Assembly (NCBI GenBank): GCA_002425245.1
Contig: DILW01000148.1
Span: forward strand, 8,942 to 72,941
DNA length: 64,000 nucleotides
Direction of reading: 5' to 3'
Origin: Betaproteobacteria bacterium UBA5582
GTDB lineage: Bacteria > Pseudomonadota > Gammaproteobacteria > Burkholderiales > Rhodocyclaceae
The translations under genes were made by a program, and so were the position numbers. Under the pieces are notes generated by a model. It worked only from the letters and a program-made list of their open reading frames with translations, made no database searches and was not told where the DNA came from. Below are positions 45,342 through 52,594 of the stretch, piece by piece. Every line of letters begins with the position of its first letter. The first letter of the stretch is position 1.

Positions 45342-47186
45342 ATGACGCCAGCCCTGCACAAAATTTGGTGCGACGAAGACGAGCATTATCGTTACGAGCA
45401 CTTTGCCGATTTCAACGACTGGCTGGATAGCGAGGAGGGGCAGGCGGCCCGGATTGACTATGGCGTTGACGCCTTGCCCCAGCCCAGCAAGGCGCTGTTT
45501 GCGGGGGACAGAAACGGCTACGACGAGGCATTCCAGGCGTTTCGCAAAGCCTGTCGTCACGAGGTGCTGGGCGAGTCCTGGTTTCAGGAGCAGCTCGGCG
45601 ATGACCATTGGTTCCTGCGCAATGTGGATCACTTCATTCAGCTAGTCGATCTCATGGTAGCCGGGGCGGTGGTGCCGTTTGTCGGGGCGGGCATCTCGGC
45701 ATCGGCGGGGTTTCCAAGCTGGAAGGAGCATCTGCGCCACCAGGGCAAAACAGCGCATATCGCTGCGGAACGCATCGAAGAACTGTTGGCTGCCGGCGCT
45801 TACGAAACGGTGCTGGAAGAGATCGAGGCTGTTCGGGGGCGCGAGGTGTTCATCAACGAAATTCGCGATGAATTCTCTCGCAATCCCACGATCCCCGATG
45901 TGGTCTGGCGCATCTCCGAGCTGTTCACGGATACGGTGATCACGACCAATTATGATCGCTTGCTGGAGCAGTCGTTTGAAACTGGCGAGGCCGGCAGGGT
46001 GCAGGTGATCAATGGCCTGAATGCGCTGGAGCAGCCCGATCCGAAGAAGATCACGGTCATCAAGCTGCACGGGGATATTCGCGAGCCGAAACGCTGCATC
46101 CTCAGCAAGAACCAATACGACGAGGCCTATGGCAACGGCAGCCTGAATTTGCACAAGCCCATCCCCAAGCTGCTTGCCTACCATTACAAGAACAGCAGTC
46201 TGCTGTTTTTGGGCTGTAGCCTGAGTAATGACCGAACGGTTCAGGTATTCAGGAAGATCAGGGAAGACATGGGCGAAGAGGAGGAGATCAAACAGCACTT
46301 CGCCATCGAGCAAGCCCCGGAGACCGCTGCGGGGATCGCCCAGCGCAACGCGGAACTGGCCAAGCTGGGCATCACCCCGATATGGTTCGAAAAAGGGCGG
46401 TATGAACTCGTCGAAAACCTGCTCAGCCTGGCCAAGAACGAGCTGCGACACCGGGGTGTCGCGCCTCAGCCGCTACCGGTGGAAGAACCGTCCATCAAAC
46501 TGGAGATGGACCTGAGCCATTTCCTCGGCGACTTCATCGACCTGATGCCCTTGCTGCACTGGCTGCACCGGGCTGTTCCGCAGTCCGCAACCGGCCAGTA
46601 TCTTTCCGCCATGCAGCGCGTGTTTCATGGCTATTCCTTTGCGACTCGACAGACCGACGAGAACCTGAGGATAGCGCTGGATAATCTGCTGCGCGCCTTG
46701 TCGAATTCGCCGGAGTTTGATGGCTATGCCCATGGAAAACTTTCAGTGGCCTTCAGGCGCCTGCAGCAATATCTGAAATCGATTCGCGAACGGAATTATC
46801 TGGACGACGATTTTGAGTGGAACATTCACGAACTTTTGACCACGCCTGTGTTGCAGCTTGAGCCGCTGCTGGCGCACAAAGCTGGCGGGAGCTTTGATTA
46901 CCACGCCATACGTTTGATTTCCGCTCTGTTGCAGCACGGGAAGCGGCAGCATGGATCGAAAGAGTCATTCTGCGAATTGCCGAGCGCGGTAAACCATGAG
47001 TTTGGCGATTACATTGCCTTGTCACTGGCTACGAATCTGGGTCTCACGGTTCCTGATCGCCTTGATCAAATCTACACGGGTGACATTCAGAGCCTGTGCG
47101 AAGACGCCTGGGAAAACCTGGATAAGCCAATCAGCCTCGGGTTTGTCGAGCGCGTGAAGTTGAAGGTTGCTTCGTTTTTTAACTAG
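45342..47186 (+). CDS. SIR2-domain protein, probable defence NADase
   Basis: This 614-residue protein has a SIR2_2-type Rossmann core at about residues 105-365. Visible motifs are VPFVGAGISASAGFPSW (111-127), TTNYDRLLEQ (201-210) and KLHGD (241-245). Residues 1-100 and 380-614 match nothing I recognise. SIR2 proteins of phage-defence systems usually degrade NAD+ when triggered. It starts 10 bp after hsdS (GGCAGGA ribosome site), so it is coupled to the type I system. I read it as a possible backup effector; no direct evidence of activation exists here. Confidence 0.87.
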   Translation: MTPALHKIWCDEDEHYRYEHFADFNDWLDSEEGQAARIDYGVDALPQPSKALFAGDRNGYDEAFQAFRKACRHEVLGESWFQEQLGDDHWFLRNVDHFIQLVDLMVAGAVVPFVGAGISASAGFPSWKEHLRHQGKTAHIAAERIEELLAAGAYETVLEEIEAVRGREVFINEIRDEFSRNPTIPDVVWRISELFTDTVITTNYDRLLEQSFETGEAGRVQVINGLNALEQPDPKKITVIKLHGDIREPKRCILSKNQYDEAYGNGSLNLHKPIPKLLAYHYKNSSLLFLGCSLSNDRTVQVFRKIREDMGEEEEIKQHFAIEQAPETAAGIAQRNAELAKLGITPIWFEKGRYELVENLLSLAKNELRHRGVAPQPLPVEEPSIKLEMDLSHFLGDFIDLMPLLHWLHRAVPQSATGQYLSAMQRVFHGYSFATRQTDENLRIALDNLLRALSNSPEFDGYAHGKLSVAFRRLQQYLKSIRERNYLDDDFEWNIHELLTTPVLQLEPLLAHKAGGSFDYHAIRLISALLQHGKRQHGSKESFCELPSAVNHEFGDYIALSLATNLGLTVPDRLDQIYTGDIQSLCEDAWENLDKPISLGFVERVKLKVASFFN

Positions 47187-47361
47187 TGGCGAGAGACGAT
47201 GGCTGTTTGGGATCGATGCCAAGTTTATGTCTGGATTCGATTCCATGTTCGACGTTGGCGAATCTAATCGCCAACGGCTCCTTCGGCCGAGTTACGGTCA
47301 GACCTCGTGGATTTTTCCTATACTGTTGGCTGGAATGTTCCGGCATGAACAGGAAAATTGC

Positions 47362-47664
47362 ATGGATCGCCTTCTTACCACCCAGGACCTCGCCGATATT
47401 ACCGGGCTTGCTGTCCAAACTATTTACAACCGCCACAGTATTGGTGGCTCACTCCCGGACTGCCTGAATCTGGGTGGGCGCCTACGCTTTCGCCAGAGTG
47501 ATGTGGATGTTTGGCTGGATGCCCAATACGAAAAACATCAACCCAAGCCTGCTTACATGGCGTGCTCAGAGTCGCACCCTCGTCGCCCCGGGCGTCCGAC
47601 CAAAACCGAGCAGGTCGAGCGCCGAACCGGCAAAAAAACTAGTAACCTACGCACCCTCAATTAG
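47362..47664 (+). CDS. AlpA/excisionase-like helix-turn-helix protein
   Basis: This 100-residue protein has a MerR-like winged HTH (LLTTQDLADITGLAVQTIYN, then GGRLRFRQSDVDVWLDAQ) and a basic tail. Such proteins act as excisionase or integrase activators on islands. AGGA lies 8 bp before ATG 47362; ATG 47335 is the alternative. It is the likely recombination directionality factor or regulator of this island. Confidence 0.82.
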   Translation: MDRLLTTQDLADITGLAVQTIYNRHSIGGSLPDCLNLGGRLRFRQSDVDVWLDAQYEKHQPKPAYMACSESHPRRPGRPTKTEQVERRTGKKTSNLRTLN

Positions 47665-48113
47665 CCCGACGACATCACTGAATAGCACCTGTGACAGATG
47701 ATGCTGTTGAAATCGATCGTTTACTCGTTGAGTCCATGAAGGTTTCGGGGCGATTCGGTCCGGTGGATTTGATGCGATTCCGCAGGAGCAAGCACCAGAC
47801 AGCCGGGGAGCGAGAACGCCCCCCGGCCGAGTTAGAAATGTCCTTTTTTGACAGAAACCGTCGCCATCAGGCCAACGATTCCGGTCCCAATTTTCCTGCT
47901 GCGCTAGTTCCGGTGCCACCCGGAATTTTCGGGTCTCGGGCGCCAACCCGAGATCCGACCCAACACTGCAACGGGCCGCCAAGCCCAACACACACTTTCG
48001 CAAAACGCTTCCGGCTTTCGGGACAGAAGTGCCAACTCCTGACGCGGTTTCCCGCTCTCTCACGGTTTCGGTCGTATCACCGATGAGATCAAACCCTACT
48101 TGCCGAATCTCCC

Positions 48114-48163
48114 CCTCTCGCAGTCAGCCTGCACCAGTGCCACCTGGTGCAGTCAGCGAGAGG
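48114..48163 (+). repeat. Large nested hairpin
   Basis: CCTCTCGC (48114-48121) pairs with GCGAGAGG (48156-48163), enclosing TGCACCAG (48130-48137) and CTGGTGCA (48144-48151) around a 6-base loop. The two stems are joined by an internal loop with AGTCA on both sides. Confidence 0.8.
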
Positions 48164-49014
48164 TTCCCCAATTAGGTCGAGGTTACTGCATGACAGTGCG
48201 CCACTGTCTCCACAGCCAGGCTAGCCTTCCGGCTTTCCGTAGATTTCAGGAGGGCGATGTTCCATAGCCCCTTCCTTACTCACCTGCTGCTTCATCAACT
48301 ACGAACCACGGCTTCACGCCTATGGCCCACCGTCATTCCGCACAGCACCCTTTTGGGTGCCGTTACACGCTTGAGCTATCCAGAGACCCCCTGTTTCCAG
48401 AGGTGCCGGGCAGTCCAGGTTTCCCCTCATGCCCCTGTGCCATCACTGGCGTCGCTTGCGCGACTGGCTCGTCAATTCGAGCCCACCTCATCAGCCGTCG
48501 TGTGCGGCAAAAGTTGCGCCCTTCCGGTACGCCCCATCGGCGGGATTGAACCCGCTTTCACGCTCGACCAGGTCACACGGGCATTGCCTCCCGTGCGCCG
48601 TTTCATGGTCGCCCAACGTCGTCCGGAATCCCCCGGAGCGGATTGGGTCGAAGGCAGGAATTACACCTGCCAGCGCCCAGCGTAGCGCAGCGAGCCTGAT
48701 TAGAGGCACTGCGCTTCAGCGTTTGCTCGGAACAGGATTGGCGATCCTATTCCTGCCGGTTTGGCGAACCGGCGTGACCTTTCGGTCAGTGTGTTTTGCA
48801 GTTGGCGGCCTGCCCGGTAGGTACTCGTTTTCGTTGTCGTTGAATACCCACTAGGCAAGCCGCCGGGCATGCGCACTCTCCGGTGATCGCCGGGGTGCTG
48901 CCCTGCAAAGGTGTTCTGTCCTATTTTTGTATAGGCGGATTTTGGAAATCCGCGCACGTTCACATAGGAACATCAATACGTGTGGCTTCGCCACACCAAA
49001 TCACACTGCAACGA

Positions 49015-49037
49015 TGCGGGTTCGTGACGAACCCGCA
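49015..49037 (+). repeat. 10-bp hairpin upstream of the 267-aa gene
   Basis: TGCGGGTTCG-TGA-CGAACCCGCA is a perfect 10-bp stem followed by an A-run, not a T-run. It is therefore not a terminator for the plus strand. It is the third of three perfect short-loop hairpins in about 100 bp. Confidence 0.75.
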
Positions 49038-49091
49038 AAAAAGGGATCTCCCCGCACTATACGAAGACATGTTCATCCGTGGAGTACCGTC

Positions 49092-49895
49092 ATGTCCTTG
49101 CCCAAACCCGCCTCAACCCCGGTGTCCCCCTCAAAATCAGCGGCGCTTTCACGCGCCCTCGACTTGGTGACGCGGGGCTACACACGCTACATCACCGGTA
49201 CCTGTCCCGCTCACAAGGCGATCGGGCTCGCCCAAAAATTCCACGACAAATACGGTGTCGGGTGCTCACCCGCGCAACGGATAACGCGCAAGCAGAAGGG
49301 GCTGGCGAATGCCGCGTTGGTCGTGTATTGGGCGGGGTATGCCGGCTCTCGGGCTGAGCCCGGTCTCGTGTCGGGGACGGCACCGATACTGGTTCCTGAT
49401 TTGAGCGCTAACCAGGAATCAACATTGACCCACCAGGCGAACACGGAAAGCGCACTGGCAGCTTCCTGCAACAGTTCCAAAAAGATTCCTGATTCGGTTC
49501 CTGAAGTGGCATGGGCAGTGCTCGTGACCGAAGGTACTGGCCCGGTCACGGAACAGGAAGCCCTCGTTTCCATATTTGGTCACCGTCGCCTCTTTTGGCT
49601 GGGCTACGAGCTGGTGCGTCTACCGAAACGCGGAGGCTCAAGCTGGACGTGGCGACGGACGAAGTCGGAGATGGCGGAATGGTATGCCCTGCTTGGCAAC
49701 CAGCTCGCTCATAGGAAGCAATCTGCGGTCGCCGAAACCCTGAGCCTGATTGCACAGCAACCCGGGTTTGCCGGCGTGCGGGGTCAGAGCCGGGAACTGA
49801 TTCAGTTTGCGCGTGGCCGGGGGTACTCCGGGGAGGTCCCGTTTTTGTTCCACATGCAAAAGATCGGTCACGGTATCGCATTGAGACTTGCGTGA
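49092..49895 (+). CDS. Unrecognised 267-residue island protein
   Basis: The protein starts MSLPKPASTPVSPSKSAALS and has two conserved-looking blocks. One is ALDLVTRGYTRYITGTCPAH to about residue 75 (basic, with RITRKQKGLANAALVVYW). The other is C-terminal, RRLFWLGYELVRLPKRGGSS to FLFHMQKIGHG. A low-complexity linker joins them. Basic and aromatic residues suggest nucleic-acid binding. I start it at ATG 49092 within a longer frame that has no ribosome site. A role in replication or mobilisation of the island is only a guess. Confidence 0.65.
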   Translation: MSLPKPASTPVSPSKSAALSRALDLVTRGYTRYITGTCPAHKAIGLAQKFHDKYGVGCSPAQRITRKQKGLANAALVVYWAGYAGSRAEPGLVSGTAPILVPDLSANQESTLTHQANTESALAASCNSSKKIPDSVPEVAWAVLVTEGTGPVTEQEALVSIFGHRRLFWLGYELVRLPKRGGSSWTWRRTKSEMAEWYALLGNQLAHRKQSAVAETLSLIAQQPGFAGVRGQSRELIQFARGRGYSGEVPFLFHMQKIGHGIALRLA

Positions 49896-50002
49896 CGCCT
49901 GAAGTGCCGGCTGATTTCCTTGACATCCGAATTGCAGAGCGCCTAACCTGCGCCTGTTGCCCAAACAAAGGCAATCGGGGGTGGAAGCCCGAATGGAGAT
50001 TG

Positions 50003-50034
50003 ACTGAGCTACTGCGCATGCGCAGTGGCTCAGT
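50003..50034 (+). repeat. 32-bp inverted repeat
   Basis: ACTGAGC and GCTCAGT flank the 16-bp perfect palindrome ACTGCGCATGCGCAGT, with single mismatched bases at each join. It sits 140 bp before the YkgJ-like gene. It could be an operator, a recombination site or a transfer/replication site. Confidence 0.75.
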
Positions 50035-50174
50035 TGCGCTTGGCGTCCCAATGGGCGGCCGGGCGAGGGGAGCCTTCGGGCTCGCCGGTGCTCCATCGGT
50101 CTTCCAACCTTCGTTTCGGTCGCCCACCCGATTGGAAGCGGGTGTGGTGATTCATTTCATCACTGGAGCTGCTC

Positions 50175-50819
50175 ATGAGCGAACATACCTTATCTCCGGG
50201 AAGCAATCCTTCTCTGACATCCGAAAGCGATCTTGATACGTCCTCGGCGGGAGAGCGCCTTGTGCGCCTGATTTCTGTCGAACCCTGGCTGCATCCGGCA
50301 GTCATGGAGGATGAGACCACCAAGATTGTCTCAATGAACGCTAGCTTTCGCGTTCGACATAGCCGACTGGAACAACTTGCGGATCGCGTCAATGCTGCCA
50401 TTGCACCATTGGCGGCATGTCGTAAAGGCTGCCACTACTGTTGCTCGATGGTGACGCTGATTTATCGCTTTGAGGCGGTCAGGTTAGCTACCATCACCGG
50501 ACGGAAGATGGTGGAACTCCCTTACCGGTCTCATGACCAAGTCATTCAAATCAATCGCCTGCGGCCTCAGCAACAATGCGTGTTCGTGAACGACGGGAAC
50601 TGCGCTGTCTACGAACATCGTCCGATGATATGTCGTTTGCACCATTCCCTTGCGAATGATGCGGAGCCTTGCCGGACGATGGTTCCGGGGCATACCAATG
50701 GGGTGATGATGTATGACCCCGATTTCGTCGAGGTACCGTATCACGAACTAGTTCGTGCGACGCGACCCCGGGAGCCCTGGGGCGCAATTACTGAGTTTTT
50801 CCCGGTTGGGGGAGAGTAG
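50175..50819 (+). CDS. YkgJ-family cysteine-cluster protein
   Basis: This 214-residue protein has the CxxxCxxCC motif (ACRKGCHYCCS, about residues 81-91) and a second set in CVFVNDGNCAVYEHRPMICR. The YkgJ (CxxCxxCC) family is thought to bind Zn or Fe-S. ATG 50175 has GGAG upstream. The N-terminal 60 residues are acidic and not conserved. A 13-bp hairpin follows at 50867. Confidence 0.85.
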   Translation: MSEHTLSPGSNPSLTSESDLDTSSAGERLVRLISVEPWLHPAVMEDETTKIVSMNASFRVRHSRLEQLADRVNAAIAPLAACRKGCHYCCSMVTLIYRFEAVRLATITGRKMVELPYRSHDQVIQINRLRPQQQCVFVNDGNCAVYEHRPMICRLHHSLANDAEPCRTMVPGHTNGVMMYDPDFVEVPYHELVRATRPREPWGAITEFFPVGGE

Positions 50820-51135
50820 GGTTTTTGGGACGCCATATCAGCCCGATTGGCTGACTAGTTGAGGCTCACCGACTGCAAACCGATTTGCAGTCGGTGGCTA
50901 TTTCAGTAGATCGGAGGGCTTCCGGAGGTTACGCAGAGCGAAATGCATTTTTTGAACTATACGGAAAGTTACCTTTCAGTAGAGATTAATCATGCAATAC
51001 GAATTACTGACCTGCATGCCATCCTGCTGTTTCGGCGGCTATTACGATATAGCTGCTAGTGCGGAACGGCGATCAAGGATAGAAAGCTTGGGGCCTTCGA
51101 TTCTGAAACCGTCCTTGCTACGTCTGTGTGAAACC
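50820..51135. other. Gap between the YkgJ-like gene and the integrase
   Basis: No convincing gene is present. The main feature is a strong hairpin at 50867-50896. The two flanking genes converge here. Confidence 0.6.
50867..50896 (+). terminator. Strong 13-bp hairpin after the YkgJ-like gene
   Basis: CACCGACTGCAAA-CCGA-TTTGCAGTCGGTG is a perfect 13-bp stem with a 4-base loop. It lacks a proper T-run (GGCTATTTC follows), so terminator function is probable but not certain. Confidence 0.5.
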
Positions 51136-52149
51136 CTATGCCGCTTGTTGTGCCCGGCGTACCACTTCGACCAGTTCGTTGTCAGTCGGGTTGTAGTAGC
51201 GCATCGCCATCTGAATCGTCTTCCAACCCATTATCTTCGCCAGGGTTTGCACCGTCATTGCCGGGGCAAAACGGGATGCGGCTTCGTGCCGAAGGTCATG
51301 AAAGTGCAAGTCGGTGATGTTTGCTGCATTGCAGACACGCTTGAATGCTCTGTCGAGACCAGAAGTATCGTGGAAGTTCGGGATGACCTTGCCATTGATA
51401 TCCCGGGGTAAGTGCCGCAGGGTTTCTACAGCTTTGAGCGTCAATGGCACAGTGCGGGCGCTGCCATTCTTGGTCATGTTGAGGCGGATGGTTCCCGACT
51501 CCAGCTTCACCTGTCGCCATTCCAGCGAGAGAATCTCACCCGCGCGCATTCCTGTCTCGAGTGCGAGGTCCAGGCATGCTTCCAGCCAGACAGCACTTCT
51601 CACGCCTTGAGGGCGATGGATGGCGTTGCGCAATCGGCTTTCTTCGTCCCCTTCCAGTCGGCGCTCCCGACCTTGACCTGGGGGCGGTTTGCGGACGTTA
51701 CGCAACTCGTGCTCCAGCGGCATGGACCACTCCTTGATAGCAATCGTGTAGAAGTGCGATAGAAGTGCCAATTCGAGGCGCACGCTGTTGGCGCAAACCG
51801 ATTTCAGGCGCTCATCCCTATACTCAACAAAGTCTTTGGCGCGAAGACTTGCGAGAGGGCGAAGGGATATGGGGTGGCTCTGTAGTCTTTGAATGCGGTT
51901 CTTTTCGGCGACCATGCCACGCTTCGTTGGGGTAATCACCTCGAGATATCGCTGCAGTGCCTGGCCGAGAGTGGTGCGCTCGACCTCCCGGCGGTCTCGA
52001 AAGTAGCCGGAGTCGATATTGGTCTCGATTTCCCTGATCCAGCGCTCGGCATCTGCGCGAGATTCGAAGGTTTTGGTCTGAGCGGGGTAGCCTTTACGGC
52101 GGACGATTGCTTGAAACTGGTAGTCACCGCGTTCGGTGATGGTTGCCAT
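51136..52149 (-). CDS. int: Site-specific tyrosine integrase of the island
   Basis: This 337-residue integrase has an N-terminal arm-binding-like domain, a core-binding domain (about 60-155) and a catalytic domain with Arg202 (TGMRAGEIL), His284-x-x-Arg287 (FHDLRHEA), Trp309 in place of the common His (MGWKT) and Tyr318 or 319 (MRYYNP). I choose ATG 52149 (MATITERGDYQFQA), as the preceding residues are unlike the family. It lies about 130 bp inside attR next to tRNA-Lys, the usual place for an integrase that recombines at a tRNA 3' end. Confidence 0.95.
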   Translation of the reverse strand: MATITERGDYQFQAIVRRKGYPAQTKTFESRADAERWIREIETNIDSGYFRDRREVERTTLGQALQRYLEVITPTKRGMVAEKNRIQRLQSHPISLRPLASLRAKDFVEYRDERLKSVCANSVRLELALLSHFYTIAIKEWSMPLEHELRNVRKPPPGQGRERRLEGDEESRLRNAIHRPQGVRSAVWLEACLDLALETGMRAGEILSLEWRQVKLESGTIRLNMTKNGSARTVPLTLKAVETLRHLPRDINGKVIPNFHDTSGLDRAFKRVCNAANITDLHFHDLRHEAASRFAPAMTVQTLAKIMGWKTIQMAMRYYNPTDNELVEVVRRAQQAA

Positions 52150-52203
52150 CGCTGACTCCTGAAAAAAGAGTATAGCGACGCCGCAGCAAATCACGCGCGG
52201 AAG

Positions 52204-52221
52204 TGCAGCAAAAATGCAGCA
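52204..52221 (+). repeat. Probable integrase arm-type sites, right end
   Basis: TGCAGCA occurs twice 11 bp apart (TGCAGCAAAAATGCAGCA), matching the left-end pair at 24562-24579 except for one base. A related CGCAGCAAAT is at 52182. Confidence 0.6.
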
Positions 52222-52243
52222 AAAAAGCCTTCAGACAGCAAAA

Positions 52244-52263
52244 AGCCCGCTTGAGGGCGGGCT
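52244..52263 (-). terminator. Island-supplied terminator for tRNA-Lys
   Basis: AGCCCGC and GCGGGCT pair around a six-base loop. Read on the minus strand the hairpin ends in TTTTT, downstream of the tRNA-Lys 3' end. It lies inside the island and replaces the native terminator left behind at 24375. Confidence 0.75.
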
Positions 52264-52275
52264 AAGTGCTTGTTT

Positions 52276-52327
52276 ATTCTGGTGGGTCGTGAGTGATTCG
52301 AACACTCGACCTACGGATTAAGAGTCC
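52276..52327 (-). repeat. attR: 52-bp repeat inside tRNA-Lys(CTT)
   Basis: It is identical to 24405-24456. It spans the anticodon arm through the CCA end of the intact tRNA and four bases beyond. Confidence 0.95.
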
Positions 52328-52355
52328 GCTGCTCTACCAACTGAGCTAACGACCC
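52280..52355 (-). tRNA. tRNA-Lys (anticodon CTT)
   Basis: The 76-nt gene reads GGGTCGTTAGCTCAGTTGGT at its 5' end on the minus strand, with the anticodon in GACTCTTAATC, the T arm TTCGAAT and an encoded CCA. All arms pair. It is the integration target of the island and remains complete after insertion. Confidence 0.97.
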
Positions 52356-52369
52356 AGAATTTTTTCACC

Positions 52370-52445
52370 TGGTGGGTCGGGCGAGATTCGAACTCGCGAC
52401 CAACGGATTAAAAGTCCGCTGCTCTACCGACTGAGCTACCGACCC
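52370..52445 (-). tRNA. tRNA-Lys (anticodon TTT)
   Basis: This 76-nt gene on the minus strand has the anticodon in GACTTTTAATC and an encoded CCA. It lies 14 bp upstream of the CTT gene, so both are probably one transcript. Confidence 0.97.
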
Positions 52446-52594
52446 GGCCCACACGGGAAGCGCGCATTATAGGCAGGTGCGGGGCAGACGTCAACGCCAT
52501 TCGGGAAATTGTGAAGATATGTGCTCCTGCCATTTTTCTACCATGGGACTGGCTAGAATTTCCAGACAGCATTTCAACTCGATCAGGAGGCGGT

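Larger units (their letters stand above)
47665..49091. other. Hairpin-dense region without convincing genes
   Basis: No frame here looks coding. From 48.1 to 49.05 kb there are many strong hairpins: 48114-48163 (nested 8+8 bp), 48192-48208 (7 bp, loop 3), 48345-48360, 48540-48555, 48576-48595, 48653-48671, 48755-48773 (loop TGGCG), 48734-48748 (same loop), 48804-48864 (long stem), 48935-48953 (8 bp), 48980-48996 (7 bp) and 49015-49037 (10 bp). Loops are often three bases. This could be a large structured RNA, an origin or transfer site, or regulatory leader for the gene at 49092. Confidence 0.6.
24405..52327. mobile_element. Genomic island integrated in tRNA-Lys(CTT)
   Basis: A perfect 52-bp direct repeat (24405-24456 and 52276-52327) bounds 27.9 kb. 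The right copy is the 3' portion of an intact tRNA-Lys, and the left copy is the cut-off duplicate. A tyrosine integrase gene lies beside the intact tRNA, reading away from it. The interior has uneven base composition, a second recombinase, a restriction operon and many genes with backbone-unlike neighbours. No relaxase, type IV secretion or phage structural genes are seen, so it is best called an integrative, non-conjugative island. Confidence 0.95.

Noticed and set aside
47647..48063. Open frames on both strands before the hairpin tract
   Set aside because: Neither has a ribosome site or recognisable family; composition looks non-coding. I could not link them to any insertion sequence.
48257..48685. 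142-codon plus-strand frame in the hairpin tract
   Set aside because: No ribosome site, no domain-like pattern and it overlies several perfect hairpins; more likely non-coding.
50992..51411. Plus-strand frame opposite the integrase 3' end
   Set aside because: Mostly antisense to the integrase and without family-like sequence.
24457..52275. Conjugation, phage structural or CRISPR genes in the island
   Set aside because: I looked for relaxase, VirB/TraG-type, capsid/terminase and regularly spaced repeats and saw none; the hairpins at 48-49 kb are not a spaced identical repeat array.
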